This document shows positions 47,195-54,921 of a stretch of 64,000 bases of DNA, one piece after another. This stretch comes from DATKRB01 sp035532415 (lineage in GTDB: Bacteria; Actinomycetota; Acidimicrobiia; Acidimicrobiales; RAAP-2). Within the stretch, counting starts at the first letter, position 1. Every line of letters starts with the position of its first letter. Made by a program: the position numbers and the translations under genes. The notes below the pieces were generated by a model, which worked only from the letters and a program-made list of their open reading frames with translations, had not been told where the DNA came from and did not search any database. The stretch covers positions 1 to 64,000 of the forward strand of contig DATKRB010000001.1 in the NCBI GenBank assembly GCA_035532415.1, read 5' to 3'.

Positions 47195-47345
47195 CCCCAG
47201 ATCATCCCTTACCCGGTGACCGCCGCGGTAGAGCACCGCCGGAGCACCGTCACCGGAGTGCCCGTGCCGGTGGGCCGGAGTGCCCGACCCGAGGCCCCCG
47301 ACAGGGCCGCATTGACGGCGCCCCGTTCCTTCGACCACCATGGGA

Positions 47346-47473
47346 GCATCATCCAGAGCGGCTGAGGGACGGGCCCGTCGACGCCGCGGCAACCAGTGAC
47401 CCCACGACAGGAGCGCACCCTGCGCTCCGGGTCGGGGTGGGGACCCACCAGGTGCCAATGCCCGACCGATGAG
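47346..47473 (+). promoter_or_regulatory. SAM riboswitch (SAM-I/SAM-IV superfamily)
   Basis: The S-box core is clear: TCATC (P1 5', 47349-47353), CAGAG, GAGGGACGGGCCC, CGGCAACC, then after GC-rich P3/P4-like hairpins GGTGCCAATGCCC and GATGA (P1 3', 47468-47472). The P1 3' strand abuts and partly overlaps the thrC ribosome site GAGGAGG (47471-47477). Closing P1 on SAM binding would therefore hide the site, predicting translational repression. No separate terminator is visible before the gene. Confidence 0.85.
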
Positions 47474-47484
47474 GAGGACCTTTC

Positions 47485-48756
47485 GTGGACACCGTGATCG
47501 GGCTGCGCTGTCGAGAGTGCGGTCGCCAATTTCCGGTAGAAGCCCTGCACGTGTGCGACTACTGCTTCGGGCCGCTCGAGGTCGCCTACGACTACGAGCG
47601 CATCGCCGCGGTGGTCAGCCGCGAGCGGATCGCCGCCGGGCCGCGCAGCATCTGGCGTTATCGCGACCTGCTGCCGGTCGACGATGCCGCCCCCGTCGAC
47701 CTGGGTGCCGGGTTCACGCCGCTCATCAGGGCGGACCGCCTCGCCGCGGAGCTCGGACTGGGTGAGCTCTGGATAAAGGACGACACGGCCAACCCGACCG
47801 GCTCGTTCAAGGACCGGGTGGTCTCGGTGGCGCTGACCAAGGCCCGGCAGCTCGGGTTCAAGGTGGCGGCCTGCGCCTCCACCGGCAACCTGGCCAATTC
47901 GGTGGCGGCGCACGCGGCGCGTGCAGGCATGGCTTCGGTCGTGCTCATCCCGAGCGATCTGGAGGCGGCCAAGATCACCATGACCGCGGTGTACGGGGGG
48001 ACCGTGGTCGCGGTCCGCGGCACCTATGACGAGGTGAACCGCCTGTGTGCCGAGCTCACGAGCGAGCATCCCAGCTGGGCGTTCGTGAACGTGAACGTGC
48101 GGTCCTACTACGCCGAGGGCTCCAAGACGCTGGCGTTCGAGGTGGCCGAGCAGCTGGGTTGGCAGGCGCCGGACCACGTGATCGTGCCCATCGCCTCGGG
48201 GAGCCAGCTCACCAAGGTGGCCAAGGGCTTCGCGGAGCTCGTGGAGGTGGGCCTGCTCGACGGACCGGCGCCGGTGCGGGTGTCGGGGGCTCAGGCTGCG
48301 GGGTGCTCCCCGGTGGCCACGGCCTTCGCCGAGGGCTCCGACGACATCCGCCCGGTCAAGCCGTCCACCATCGCCAAGTCGCTCTCGATCGGGAACCCGG
48401 CCGACGGGTGGTACGCCCTCCGGGCGATCCGCGAGTCCGGCGGCTCCTGCGCCGCGGTCACCGACGACGAGGTGATCGAGGGGATCGGGCTGCTGGCCCG
48501 GACCGAGGGGATCTTCGCCGAGACCGCAGGGGGGGTGACGATCGCCACCCTGGCCAAGCTGGCAGCGTCGGGCGAGGTCCGCCCCGACGAGCGGGTGGTG
48601 GCCCTCGTCACGGGCCATGGCCTCAAGACGGTGGAGGCGCTCTCCCCGAGGTTCGGGCCCACGGTTACGATCGATCCCACCCTGACCTCCTTCGATTCGT
48701 CGCTCTCCCACGAGATCGTCGACCAACCCAGCGTCCGCCGGGAGCGTGCCTCATGA
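47485..48756 (+). CDS. thrC: Threonine synthase-like PLP enzyme (possible thiocarboxylate-dependent homocysteine synthase)
   Basis: 423 residues; GTG seven bases after GAGGAGGA. N-terminal zinc ribbon (CRECG...CDYCFG), then a fold-type II PLP domain: NPTGSFKDRVV (PLP Lys), ACASTGNLANSVAAHAAR (phosphate-binding loop), VPIASGSQLTKVAKG. As threonine synthase it would convert O-phosphohomoserine to threonine. Two context facts point elsewhere: a SAM riboswitch in front, and a CysO/MoaD-like carrier overlapping its end. They suggest it may instead add sulfide from the thiocarboxylated carrier to O-phosphohomoserine, making homocysteine. The annotation thrC is by homology only. Confidence 0.9.
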   Translation: MDTVIGLRCRECGRQFPVEALHVCDYCFGPLEVAYDYERIAAVVSRERIAAGPRSIWRYRDLLPVDDAAPVDLGAGFTPLIRADRLAAELGLGELWIKDDTANPTGSFKDRVVSVALTKARQLGFKVAACASTGNLANSVAAHAARAGMASVVLIPSDLEAAKITMTAVYGGTVVAVRGTYDEVNRLCAELTSEHPSWAFVNVNVRSYYAEGSKTLAFEVAEQLGWQAPDHVIVPIASGSQLTKVAKGFAELVEVGLLDGPAPVRVSGAQAAGCSPVATAFAEGSDDIRPVKPSTIAKSLSIGNPADGWYALRAIRESGGSCAAVTDDEVIEGIGLLARTEGIFAETAGGVTIATLAKLAASGEVRPDERVVALVTGHGLKTVEALSPRFGPTVTIDPTLTSFDSSLSHEIVDQPSVRRERAS

Positions 48757-49028
48757 GTGTGTCCGTCCGGATCCCCACCCAGTTGCGTTCGCTCACCGGC
48801 GGGTCCGGTGAGGTCGCGGTGGAGGGCTCGACCGTCGGGGAGGTCCTGAAGGCCCTCGACACCGTCCACCCCGGTTTCGCGGGGCGGCTCTTCGACGACG
48901 GCGGAGGGCTGCGCCGGTTCGTCAACGTCTTCCTGGCCGACGAGGACGTCCGCTTCCTCCAGGGCCTGTCCACACCGGTCGAAGAGGGACAGACCCTCTC
49001 GATCGTCCCGGCTGTCGCCGGGGGCTGA
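48753..49028 (+). CDS. Ubiquitin-like sulfur carrier protein, MoaD/ThiS/CysO family
   Basis: 91 residues ending in the obligatory AVAGG tail, the Gly-Gly terminus that is adenylated and thiocarboxylated. SVRIPTQLRSLTGG, GLRRFVNVFLADEDVRFLQG and LSIVPAVAGG closely resemble mycobacterial CysO, the sulfur donor for CysM. It overlaps thrC by four bases (ATGA), so the two are translated together under the SAM riboswitch. A Mec-like peptidase and a MoeZ-like activator, expected partners, are not in the window. Confidence 0.9.
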   Translation: MSVSVRIPTQLRSLTGGSGEVAVEGSTVGEVLKALDTVHPGFAGRLFDDGGGLRRFVNVFLADEDVRFLQGLSTPVEEGQTLSIVPAVAGG

Positions 49029-49116
49029 AGCCGTGCCGGGGGAGCCGGTCCTGCCCGGCCCGTGGCATCGGAGCCCGGCACGCTCTTGCGCGCACCCCCG
49101 GGGACGTGGTTTGCTA

Positions 49117-49143
49117 TTGGCACTCGACCTACGAGAGTGCTAA
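49117..49143 (+). promoter_or_regulatory. CIRCE operator (HrcA site) upstream of groEL
   Basis: TTGGCACTC, nine bases, GAGTGCTAA. The consensus is TTAGCACTC-n9-GAGTGCTAA, so 17 of 18 positions match. It ends 71 bases before the groEL start codon. HrcA must therefore be encoded elsewhere in the genome. Confidence 0.95.
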
Positions 49144-49214
49144 TCACCCTGTAGGATGCGACTGCAGGTGTGGCCGGTCCGGCCGGACCGGTTGACCAAC
49201 GGAGGTTCCATCAC

Positions 49215-50834
49215 ATGCCCAAATTGATCTCCTTCGACGAAGAGGCCCGGCGGGCGCTCGAGGTCGGCATGAACAAGCTGGCAGATGCGGTCCGGGTCAC
49301 CCTCGGCCCGAAGGGCCGCAACGTCGTGCTCGACAAGAAGTGGGGTGCCCCGACCATCACCAACGACGGCGTCTCGATCGCCAAGGAGATCGAGCTCGAG
49401 GACCCGTTCGAGAGGATCGGCGCCGAGCTCGTGAAGGAGGTGGCGAAGAAGACCGACGACGTGGCCGGTGACGGGACGACCACCGCCACCGTTCTGGCCT
49501 GGGCGATGGTGCGGGAGGGGCTGCGCAACGTGGCTGCCGGCGCCAACCCGATGTCGTTGAAGAAGGGCATCGAGGCTGCCGTGGAGGAGGCGGTGCGGTC
49601 CATCCACGCCATCGCCAGGGAGACCGAGTCCAAGAGCCAGATCGCCCAGGTCGCCTCCATCTCGGCCGCCGACCCCGAGATCGGCGAGATGATCTCCGAG
49701 GCCATCGACAAGGTCGGCAAGGACGGCGTCATCACCGTCGAGGAGTCGCAGACCTTCGGCATGGAGATGGACCTCGTGGAGGGCATGCGCTTCGACAAGG
49801 GGTACATCTCCCCGTACTTCGTGACCGACCCCGAGCGCATGGAGGCCGTGCTCGAGGACGCCTACGTGCTGCTGGTCGGCTCGAAGATCTCCGCCGTCCG
49901 GGACCTCCTCCCGGTACTCGAGAAGGTGATGCAGAGCGCCAAGCCGCTGGTCATCGTCGCCGAGGACGTGGAGGGCGAGGCACTGGCGACCCTGGTGGTC
50001 AACAAGATCCGCGGCACCTTCAAGAGCGTCGCGGTGAAGGCACCGGGCTTCGGCGAGCGCCGCAAGGCCATGCTGCAGGACATAGCGATCCTCACCGCCG
50101 GCCAGGTGATCACCGAGGAGGTGGGCCTCAAGCTCGAGAACATCACTCTCGACCTGCTCGGTACCGCTCGCAAGGTCGTGGTGACCAAGGACGAGACCAC
50201 CATCGTGGAGGGTGCCGGCTCGGACGACGAGATAAAGGGCCGGATCAACCAGATAAAGGCCGAGATCGAGAACACCGATTCCGACTACGACCGCGAGAAG
50301 CTCCAGGAGCGGTTGGCCAAGCTCTCCGGCGGTGTCGCCGTGATCAAGGTCGGCGCAGCCACCGAGGTCGAGCTGAAGGAGAAGAAGCACCGGATCGAGG
50401 ACGCGGTGTCCACCACCAAGGCGGCCATCGAGGAAGGCGTCGTTCCCGGCGGCGGCGTCGCCCTCCTCCGGGCCCAGAAGGACATCCTCGAGCGCTCGCA
50501 GAAGCTCGATGGTGACGAGGCGACCGGCGCTCGCATCGTCGCTCGCGCCGTCGAGGAGCCCCTGAAGCAGATCGCCGTGAACGCCGGTCTGGAGGGAGGG
50601 GTGATCGTCGAGAGGGTGCGGAACCTCAAGGGTGCCGAGGGTCTGAACGCGGCGACCGGTGAGTACGGCGACCTGTTCGAGGCCGGCGTCATCGACGCTG
50701 CCAAGGTGACCCGCTCGGCCCTGCAGAACGCGGCGTCGATCGCTGCGCTGTTCCTCACCACCGAGGCGGTCATCGTCGACAAGCCCGAGGACGGCGCACC
50801 GGCCATGGCGGGCGGAGGCATGGAGGACTACTAA
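49215..50834 (+). CDS. groL: Chaperonin GroEL (60 kDa), solo copy
   Basis: 539 residues; ATG nine bases after GGAGG. KLISFDEEARRALEVGMNKL, VTLGPKGRNVVLDKKWGAP, VAGDGTTTATVLAWAMV, VEEGVVPGGGVALLRA-type region (EEGVVPGGGVALL) and the C-terminal GGGMEDY tail are standard; the tail is acidic/aromatic rather than the GGM repeats of E. coli. No groES lies beside it, as for the actinobacterial second chaperonin (groEL2). The CIRCE site predicts HrcA control, separate from the HspR control of dnaK. Confidence 0.97.
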   Translation: MPKLISFDEEARRALEVGMNKLADAVRVTLGPKGRNVVLDKKWGAPTITNDGVSIAKEIELEDPFERIGAELVKEVAKKTDDVAGDGTTTATVLAWAMVREGLRNVAAGANPMSLKKGIEAAVEEAVRSIHAIARETESKSQIAQVASISAADPEIGEMISEAIDKVGKDGVITVEESQTFGMEMDLVEGMRFDKGYISPYFVTDPERMEAVLEDAYVLLVGSKISAVRDLLPVLEKVMQSAKPLVIVAEDVEGEALATLVVNKIRGTFKSVAVKAPGFGERRKAMLQDIAILTAGQVITEEVGLKLENITLDLLGTARKVVVTKDETTIVEGAGSDDEIKGRINQIKAEIENTDSDYDREKLQERLAKLSGGVAVIKVGAATEVELKEKKHRIEDAVSTTKAAIEEGVVPGGGVALLRAQKDILERSQKLDGDEATGARIVARAVEEPLKQIAVNAGLEGGVIVERVRNLKGAEGLNAATGEYGDLFEAGVIDAAKVTRSALQNAASIAALFLTTEAVIVDKPEDGAPAMAGGGMEDY

Positions 50835-50910
50835 AGAGGTAACGCGACCCAGGTGGGCAACGCGACCGGCGGGCCCGTCCCGCCATCCGGGTCCGGCCTG
50901 TTCGTGAGCG

Positions 50911-50940
50911 CCGAGGGGCACCTTGACGGGTGCCCCTCGG
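50911..50940 (+). terminator. Hairpin downstream of groEL
   Basis: CCGAGGGGCACC, a six-base loop TTGACG, GGTGCCCCTCGG: a perfect 12-base-pair stem 77 bases after the groEL stop and before hemQ. No U-tract follows. Confidence 0.75.
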
Positions 50941-50983
50941 TCGCGTCCGGCCCGCTCGTTCCCGGGCGACCCGGCTGGTTCCC

Positions 50984-50989
50984 TACACT
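50984..50989 (+). promoter_or_regulatory. Candidate -10 box of hemQ
   Basis: TACACT ends seven bases before the hemQ GTG, which would place the transcript start at or next to the start codon (leaderless). AGGGGAG also lies just before the GTG but too close for a normal ribosome site. Confidence 0.45.
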
Positions 50990-50996
50990 GAGGGGA

Positions 50997-51707
50997 GTGG
51001 ACCCGGATACTCACGAGCCCGAACCGGTTGGCCCGGCCGTGGGACTGGGGGTCCTCCACCTGTTCTGCCGGCTCGGTCCCGAGGTCGACCGAGAGGCGGT
51101 CCTGGCCGCCGAGGACGAGGCGCGCCAGCGAGGCGCCCAGGTGGTCGCGGTGGCGTTGCTCGGGCACAAGGCCGAGATCGGGCTGATGGCCCTCGGCCCG
51201 GACCTCTGGCAGCTGCGGGACCTGCAGACCTCGGTGCGGCGGGCCGGGCTCGATCCCGTGGGCTCCTACGTGTCGCTCACGGAGGTCTCGGAGTACGCGG
51301 CCGGAGTCCCCGAGGACCTGAAGAACGCCCGGCTGTACCCGGCGCTGCCCCCGGCGGGGAAGCCCGCGTTCTGCTTCTACCCGATGTCCAAGCGGCGGGC
51401 CCCCGATCACAACTGGTACTCGTTGGACTTCGACGAGCGCAAGGCGCTCATGTTCGGGCACGGCAAGGTGGGTCGGACCTTTGCGGGCCGGGTGCTCCAG
51501 CTCATCACCGGCTCCACCGGGCTCGATGACTGGGAGTGGGGGGTGACGCTGTTCGCGGCGCGGCCCGACGACCTGAAGGAGTGCGTCTACCAGATGCGCT
51601 TCGACGAGGCCTCGGCCCGTTTCGCCGAGTTCGGTCCTTTCTACACGGGCCTCGTCGGCGAGCTGGGCGAGGTCCTCGACCGGGTGCTCGGGGCAGCGGG
51701 ACGGTGA
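50997..51707 (+). CDS. hemQ: Coproheme decarboxylase HemQ (chlorite dismutase family)
   Basis: 236 residues; final step of coproporphyrin-dependent haem synthesis, turning coproheme to haem b with peroxide. FYPMSKRRAPDHNWYSLDF and ERKALMFGHGKVGRTFAGR (axial His), then ITGSTGLDDWEWGVTLFA and YQMRFDEASARFAEFGPFY, are near-identical to actinobacterial HemQ. GTG start. It lies 162 bases after groEL beyond a terminator and five bases before larE. Confidence 0.95.
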   Translation: MDPDTHEPEPVGPAVGLGVLHLFCRLGPEVDREAVLAAEDEARQRGAQVVAVALLGHKAEIGLMALGPDLWQLRDLQTSVRRAGLDPVGSYVSLTEVSEYAAGVPEDLKNARLYPALPPAGKPAFCFYPMSKRRAPDHNWYSLDFDERKALMFGHGKVGRTFAGRVLQLITGSTGLDDWEWGVTLFAARPDDLKECVYQMRFDEASARFAEFGPFYTGLVGELGEVLDRVLGAAGR

Positions 51708-51711
51708 CGGG

Positions 51712-52614
51712 TTGACTGCCGAGGCCCCCGACGCCCGCGGGGTCGCCGAGACCGCCGAGACCGCCGAGGTCGCCGAGACCGCCGGACCCGATGCGCTGGC
51801 CCGCCTCCGGGAGGAGCTGGTCCGGCTCGGCCGGGTCGTCGTCGCCTTCAGCGGCGGCGCCGATTCCGCCTTTCTGGCCAAGGTGGCCCACGACACGCTG
51901 GGCCCCGATCGCGTGCTCTGTGCCACGGCCGTCTCCCCGTCCCTCGCCCCCGAGGAAGAGGACGATTGCCGGCTGCTCGCTCGGGAGTGGGGCCTGCGCT
52001 GGGTCGGTGTGCCGACCGACGAGATGTCGGACCCCGGGTACGTCGCCAACGGGCCCGACCGCTGCGCCCGCTGCAAGTCGGCCCTGATGTCGGCGCTCCT
52101 GCCCCTCGCCGTGGACGAGGGGGCGACCGTCGTCCTCGGCGTCAACGTCGACGACCTCGGCGACCATCGGCCGGGGCAGCAGGCCGCCGCCCAGCAGGGT
52201 GCCCGGTTCCCCCTCGTCACGGCCCGGTTCACCAAGGACCAGGTACGCGAATGGTCCCGGCGGCTCGGATTGCGGACCTGGGACAAGCCGGCCGCCGCCT
52301 GCCTGGCCTCGAGGCTCCCCTACGGGACGCCGGTGGAGATCGGGACGCTCCGTTCGGTGGCCAGGGCCGAATCGGCGGTCCGGGCACTGGGGTTCGGGCA
52401 GCTCCGGGTCCGCCACCACGGGGACGTCGCGCGCTTGGAGGTGGACGCCGCCGAGCTGCCCGAGGTGCTGGGGCGACGGCACGAGGTGGTGTCGGCCGTG
52501 CGCAGTGCCGGCTACCGGTTCGTGACCCTCGACCTCGAGGGTTTCCGTTCGGGCAGCCTCAACCGGGCGCTCGCCGGAACCGGTCCGGCGGCGGAGGACG
52601 GTCGGTCGGGGTGA
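51712..52614 (+). CDS. larE: ATP-dependent sacrificial sulfur transferase LarE
   Basis: 300 residues from a TTG. An N-terminal tail with four 9-base repeats (GCCGAGACC-like, AET units) precedes the PP-loop SGGADS (S47). DRCARCKSAL matches the family CxxCK motif, and the sulfur-donating cysteine is C197 in KPAAACLASRLPYG. LarE adenylates pyridinium biscarboxylate mononucleotide and donates its own cysteine sulfur, building the nickel-pincer nucleotide of lactate racemase-type enzymes. larB and larC are 7-9 kb downstream. No larA is visible. Confidence 0.9.
   Translation: MTAEAPDARGVAETAETAEVAETAGPDALARLREELVRLGRVVVAFSGGADSAFLAKVAHDTLGPDRVLCATAVSPSLAPEEEDDCRLLAREWGLRWVGVPTDEMSDPGYVANGPDRCARCKSALMSALLPLAVDEGATVVLGVNVDDLGDHRPGQQAAAQQGARFPLVTARFTKDQVREWSRRLGLRTWDKPAAACLASRLPYGTPVEIGTLRSVARAESAVRALGFGQLRVRHHGDVARLEVDAAELPEVLGRRHEVVSAVRSAGYRFVTLDLEGFRSGSLNRALAGTGPAAEDGRSG
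51745..51780 (+). repeat. 9-base tandem repeat x4 at the start of larE
   Basis: GCCGAGACC, GCCGAGACC, GCCGAGGTC, GCCGAGACC. In frame, encoding short Ala-Glu-Thr/Val units in a disordered N-terminal extension. Confidence 0.9.
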
Positions 52615-52850
52615 CCCGGGTCCGGTTGAAGCTCACCTTCCCCGAGTCGCTGGTCCGGGCCCCCGTCATCGCCAGGCTGGTGCGCGACTTTGACGTCGTG
52701 CCGAACATCCGCCGAGCCGAGGTCAGGCCGGACAGCGGGTGGATGCTCTGCGAGGTGGTGGGGGAGCCCGGCTCGATCGACGAGGCGCTTGCCTGGCTGC
52801 GCGAGGAGGGGGTCACCGTCGACCTCCTGGGAGACGTGCTCGAGGGCTGA
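52611..52850 (+). CDS. NIL-domain small protein
   Basis: 79 residues; GTG overlapping the larE stop (GTGA). RVRLKLTFPESLVRAPVIAR and VVPNIRRAEVRPDSGWMLCE fit the ferredoxin-like NIL domain, which binds methionine at the end of MetN transporters and also occurs alone or on ferredoxins. Tight coupling to larE suggests a role linked to sulfur or cofactor assembly, but nothing direct is known. A single cysteine (MLCEV) is present. Confidence 0.78.
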   Translation: MTRVRLKLTFPESLVRAPVIARLVRDFDVVPNIRRAEVRPDSGWMLCEVVGEPGSIDEALAWLREEGVTVDLLGDVLEG

Positions 52851-52854
52851 CCGG

Positions 52855-52913
52855 GAGGTCGGTGCTCTCAGAGGTCGGTGCTCTCAGAGGTCGGTGCTTT
52901 CAGAGGTCGGTGC
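52855..52913. repeat. 16-base tandem repeat x3.7 at the NIL/GNAT junction
   Basis: GAGGTCGGTGCTCTCA twice exactly (52855-52870, 52871-52886), once with one change (52887-52902), and a partial fourth copy to 52913. The third and fourth copies include the stop and last codons of the convergent acetyltransferase gene, so the repeat is a multiplied gene end. Confidence 0.93.
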
Positions 52914-53517
52914 GGAGCAGCGAGTAGAGGTACACGTCCCGCCGCTCGTCCCCGACCACGTGCCAGCTCCGCAGCAGGCCCTCGAGCACGAACCCCGCCC
53001 GCTCGGCGGTCCTGGTGGAGGGGGCGTTCCACGGCTCGGCGACGAGCTCGAGCCGGGGGACGCCCAGGTCGAGGAGGGCCCAGCGGCTGAGGGCCCTCAG
53101 CGCCGCCGAGGCGGCCCCCCGGCGGCGGGCGGACCCGACGACCCAGTAGCCGACGGACGCCCGGCCGAGGTCGAGGTCCCGCAGCCACAAGCCGATCGAC
53201 CCGACTCCCCGGTCGTCCCGGTCCTCGGCGATCACGAACGAATACCCGAACCCGTCCCGGAGCCGGTGCTGCTGGTCCTTCACGAACTGCCGGGCCTCTC
53301 GCTCGCCGAGGGTCCCCGGCACGGTGGAGACGAGAGGAATCAGCGGGTCGGAGGACGCCTCGGCGACCATCGGGAGGTCCTGGTCCCCGAACCCCCTCAG
53401 GTGGAACGGTGGTGCGGCCAGCGCCGGGAGCCGGTCGGCGTCCCCCGAGCCCGGCGCAGCGTCACCGGCATTCAGCCCGGGTCCCCCCGACGGTCCTTGT
53501 CCGTGGGGACCTGCCAT
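52900..53517 (-). CDS. GNAT-family N-acetyltransferase (RimJ/RimL-like)
   Basis: About 205 residues from the ATG at 53517. After a Gly-rich N-terminus the GNAT fold is clear: FHLRGFGDQDLPMVAEA, GYSFVIAEDRDDRGVGSIGL, GRASVGYWVVGSARRRGAAS (acetyl-CoA loop) and PRLELVAEPWNAPSTRTAER, then AGFVLEGLLRSW. This order is that of ribosomal-protein or small-molecule acetyltransferases. Its start overlaps the upstream Cys-rich small gene by 46 bases; the start is uncertain. Confidence 0.83.
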   Translation of the reverse strand: MAGPHGQGPSGGPGLNAGDAAPGSGDADRLPALAAPPFHLRGFGDQDLPMVAEASSDPLIPLVSTVPGTLGEREARQFVKDQQHRLRDGFGYSFVIAEDRDDRGVGSIGLWLRDLDLGRASVGYWVVGSARRRGAASAALRALSRWALLDLGVPRLELVAEPWNAPSTRTAERAGFVLEGLLRSWHVVGDERRDVYLYSLLRTDL

Positions 53518-53672
53518 CCGGCCGAGGAGACCCGGCGGGGCTCGTAAAAGAGGCAGCCGTCGGGGCACGTGAAGGGGAGCGGGTCGTTGGCCCCGACCTT
53601 GCACCGTTCGATCCGGTCCCCGCCCGAGGTGGTCTGCATCACGTAGTGGCGGCAGTCACTTTTGACGGACAC
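53472..53672 (-). CDS. Small cysteine-rich conserved-type protein
   Basis: 66 residues with four cysteines placed as CRHYVMQTT, ERCKVGA and TCPDGCLFYEPRR. The spacing suggests a zinc- or Fe-S-binding knuckle. The composition is unlike a chance frame in this GC-rich DNA (Tyr, Phe, Lys and Asn are well used), and the starting codons lie before the acetyltransferase on the same strand. I recognise no characterised family; function unknown. It may be cotranscribed with the acetyltransferase it overlaps. Confidence 0.65.
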   Translation of the reverse strand: MSVKSDCRHYVMQTTSGGDRIERCKVGANDPLPFTCPDGCLFYEPRRVSSAGWQVPTDKDRRGDPG

Positions 53673-53756
53673 GGCACATTCTGGTCCATCGCCGCCGCGA
53701 ACGGGTGGAAGCTGCCCCGGACCCGCAACCGCCCCCGTGGCGCTAGCGTCGGTCCT

Positions 53757-54458
53757 GTGGATCCTCCTGTGCCGACCCGGACGCTCCTGCGCTGGAGCGA
53801 GAGCCTGTCATCGATCGCTCGGACGGGGCTGGGCTTCACCGAGAGCCTCTACGAGCGTGAGCGCTTCGAGGAGATCCTGCGCGTCGCCGCCGACATCCGG
53901 GTCGTGGCCGACGAGGGCACCGAGGGGGTCGAGGACGCCGAGGGGCTCGTTCAGGAATGGCTGAGCAATGTCGGCAAGGGCGTCCCCGGTTACGTCACGC
54001 CCAAGGTCGCGGTCGGCGCCGCGGTCGGCAACGACAAGGGCGAGCTGCTGCTCATCCAGCGCGCCGACTCCGGTGCCTGGCTCTACCCGACGGGATGGTG
54101 CGACGTCGGCTATTCGGCCGCCGAGGTCGTGGTGAAGGAGGTGGAGGAGGAGACGGGCATCGTGGTGGAGCCGGTCCGGCTGATCGCCGTGCTCGACGGC
54201 CTGCGCCTCGGGTTCACCCGCACCGCGCTGTTCTCCCTGGTCTTCCACTGCCGGGCGATCGGGGGCCAGCTCGAGCCGCACCCGTTGGAGACCCGCGACG
54301 TGGGCTGGTTCACTCCCGAGACGCTCCCCTCGCCGCTCATCGGCGTGGAGCGCTGGGGCGACCACGTCTTCGCCGCCCTCCGGGGTGAGCGCCGTGAGGT
54401 GCTCTACGACCGGGTCCGGCAGCCCATGTGGAGGGCCGCCGACGGCCCGGGAACCTGA
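53757..54458 (+). CDS. NUDIX hydrolase with N-terminal Nudix_N helical domain
   Basis: 233 residues from a GTG with a TAGCGT box seven bases upstream (leaderless-type). The first 65 residues are helical (RTLLRWSESLSSIARTGLGF), like the Nudix_N domain of ADP-ribose/nucleoside diphosphate-X hydrolases. The Nudix box is GYSAAEVVVKEVEEETGIVV, with Lys where Arg is usual before the catalytic glutamates. TGWCDVGYS and RRVQ-less end are ordinary. Substrate unknown. Confidence 0.87.
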   Translation: MDPPVPTRTLLRWSESLSSIARTGLGFTESLYERERFEEILRVAADIRVVADEGTEGVEDAEGLVQEWLSNVGKGVPGYVTPKVAVGAAVGNDKGELLLIQRADSGAWLYPTGWCDVGYSAAEVVVKEVEEETGIVVEPVRLIAVLDGLRLGFTRTALFSLVFHCRAIGGQLEPHPLETRDVGWFTPETLPSPLIGVERWGDHVFAALRGERREVLYDRVRQPMWRAADGPGT

Positions 54459-54461
54459 GCC

Positions 54462-54914
54462 GTGCCGACCCCGAGCGGCATCGCCGTGGAAGAGGTGCGG
54501 GTGGTCGACCCCGAGCTGTTGGGCGCGATGACCGACCTGCTCCCGCAGCTCTCCGCCTCTGCCCCGCCCCCCGCCGCCGCCGACCTGCAGGCCATCGTCG
54601 ACTCACCGGCCACGGTTCTCTTCGCCGCGCGAGACGAGGGCGGGAGGGTCGTCGGGTCGTTGACCCTCGCCCTCTTCCGGGTGCCCACCGGCATGCGGGC
54701 GTGGATAGAGGACGTGGTGGTCGACGGCGGCACGCGGGGCCTGGGGGTGGGCGCGGCCCTGGTGGAGGCCGCGCTCGAGCGGGCGGGGTCGAGCGGGGCC
54801 CGCACGGTGGACCTCACCTCGCGGCCCAGCCGCGAGGACGCCAACCGTCTCTACCAGCGCCTCGGGTTCGAGACACGCCAGACCAACGTCTACCGCTGGT
54901 CTGGGCCGTCCTGA
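54462..54914 (+). CDS. GNAT-family N-acetyltransferase
   Basis: 150 residues; GTG start three bases after the NUDIX stop. AWIEDVVVDGGTRGLGVGAA is the acetyl-CoA pyrophosphate loop, followed by ARTVDLTSRPSREDANRLYQ and RLGFETRQTNVYRW. The last residues match small actinobacterial acetyltransferases of unknown substrate. Cotranscribed with the NUDIX gene and the flavoprotein that starts seven bases later. Confidence 0.85.
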   Translation: MPTPSGIAVEEVRVVDPELLGAMTDLLPQLSASAPPPAAADLQAIVDSPATVLFAARDEGGRVVGSLTLALFRVPTGMRAWIEDVVVDGGTRGLGVGAALVEAALERAGSSGARTVDLTSRPSREDANRLYQRLGFETRQTNVYRWSGPS

Positions 54915-54921
54915 TGCGCCG

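Noticed and set aside
49029..49214. A small groES before groEL
   Set aside because: The gap between the sulfur carrier and groEL contains only the CIRCE region and leader; no coding frame with GroES motifs.
49140..52286. A 1048-codon minus-strand frame opposite groEL-hemQ-larE
   Set aside because: A shadow of groEL, hemQ and larE; translation is low-complexity His/Gly/Asp/Arg-rich with no motif.
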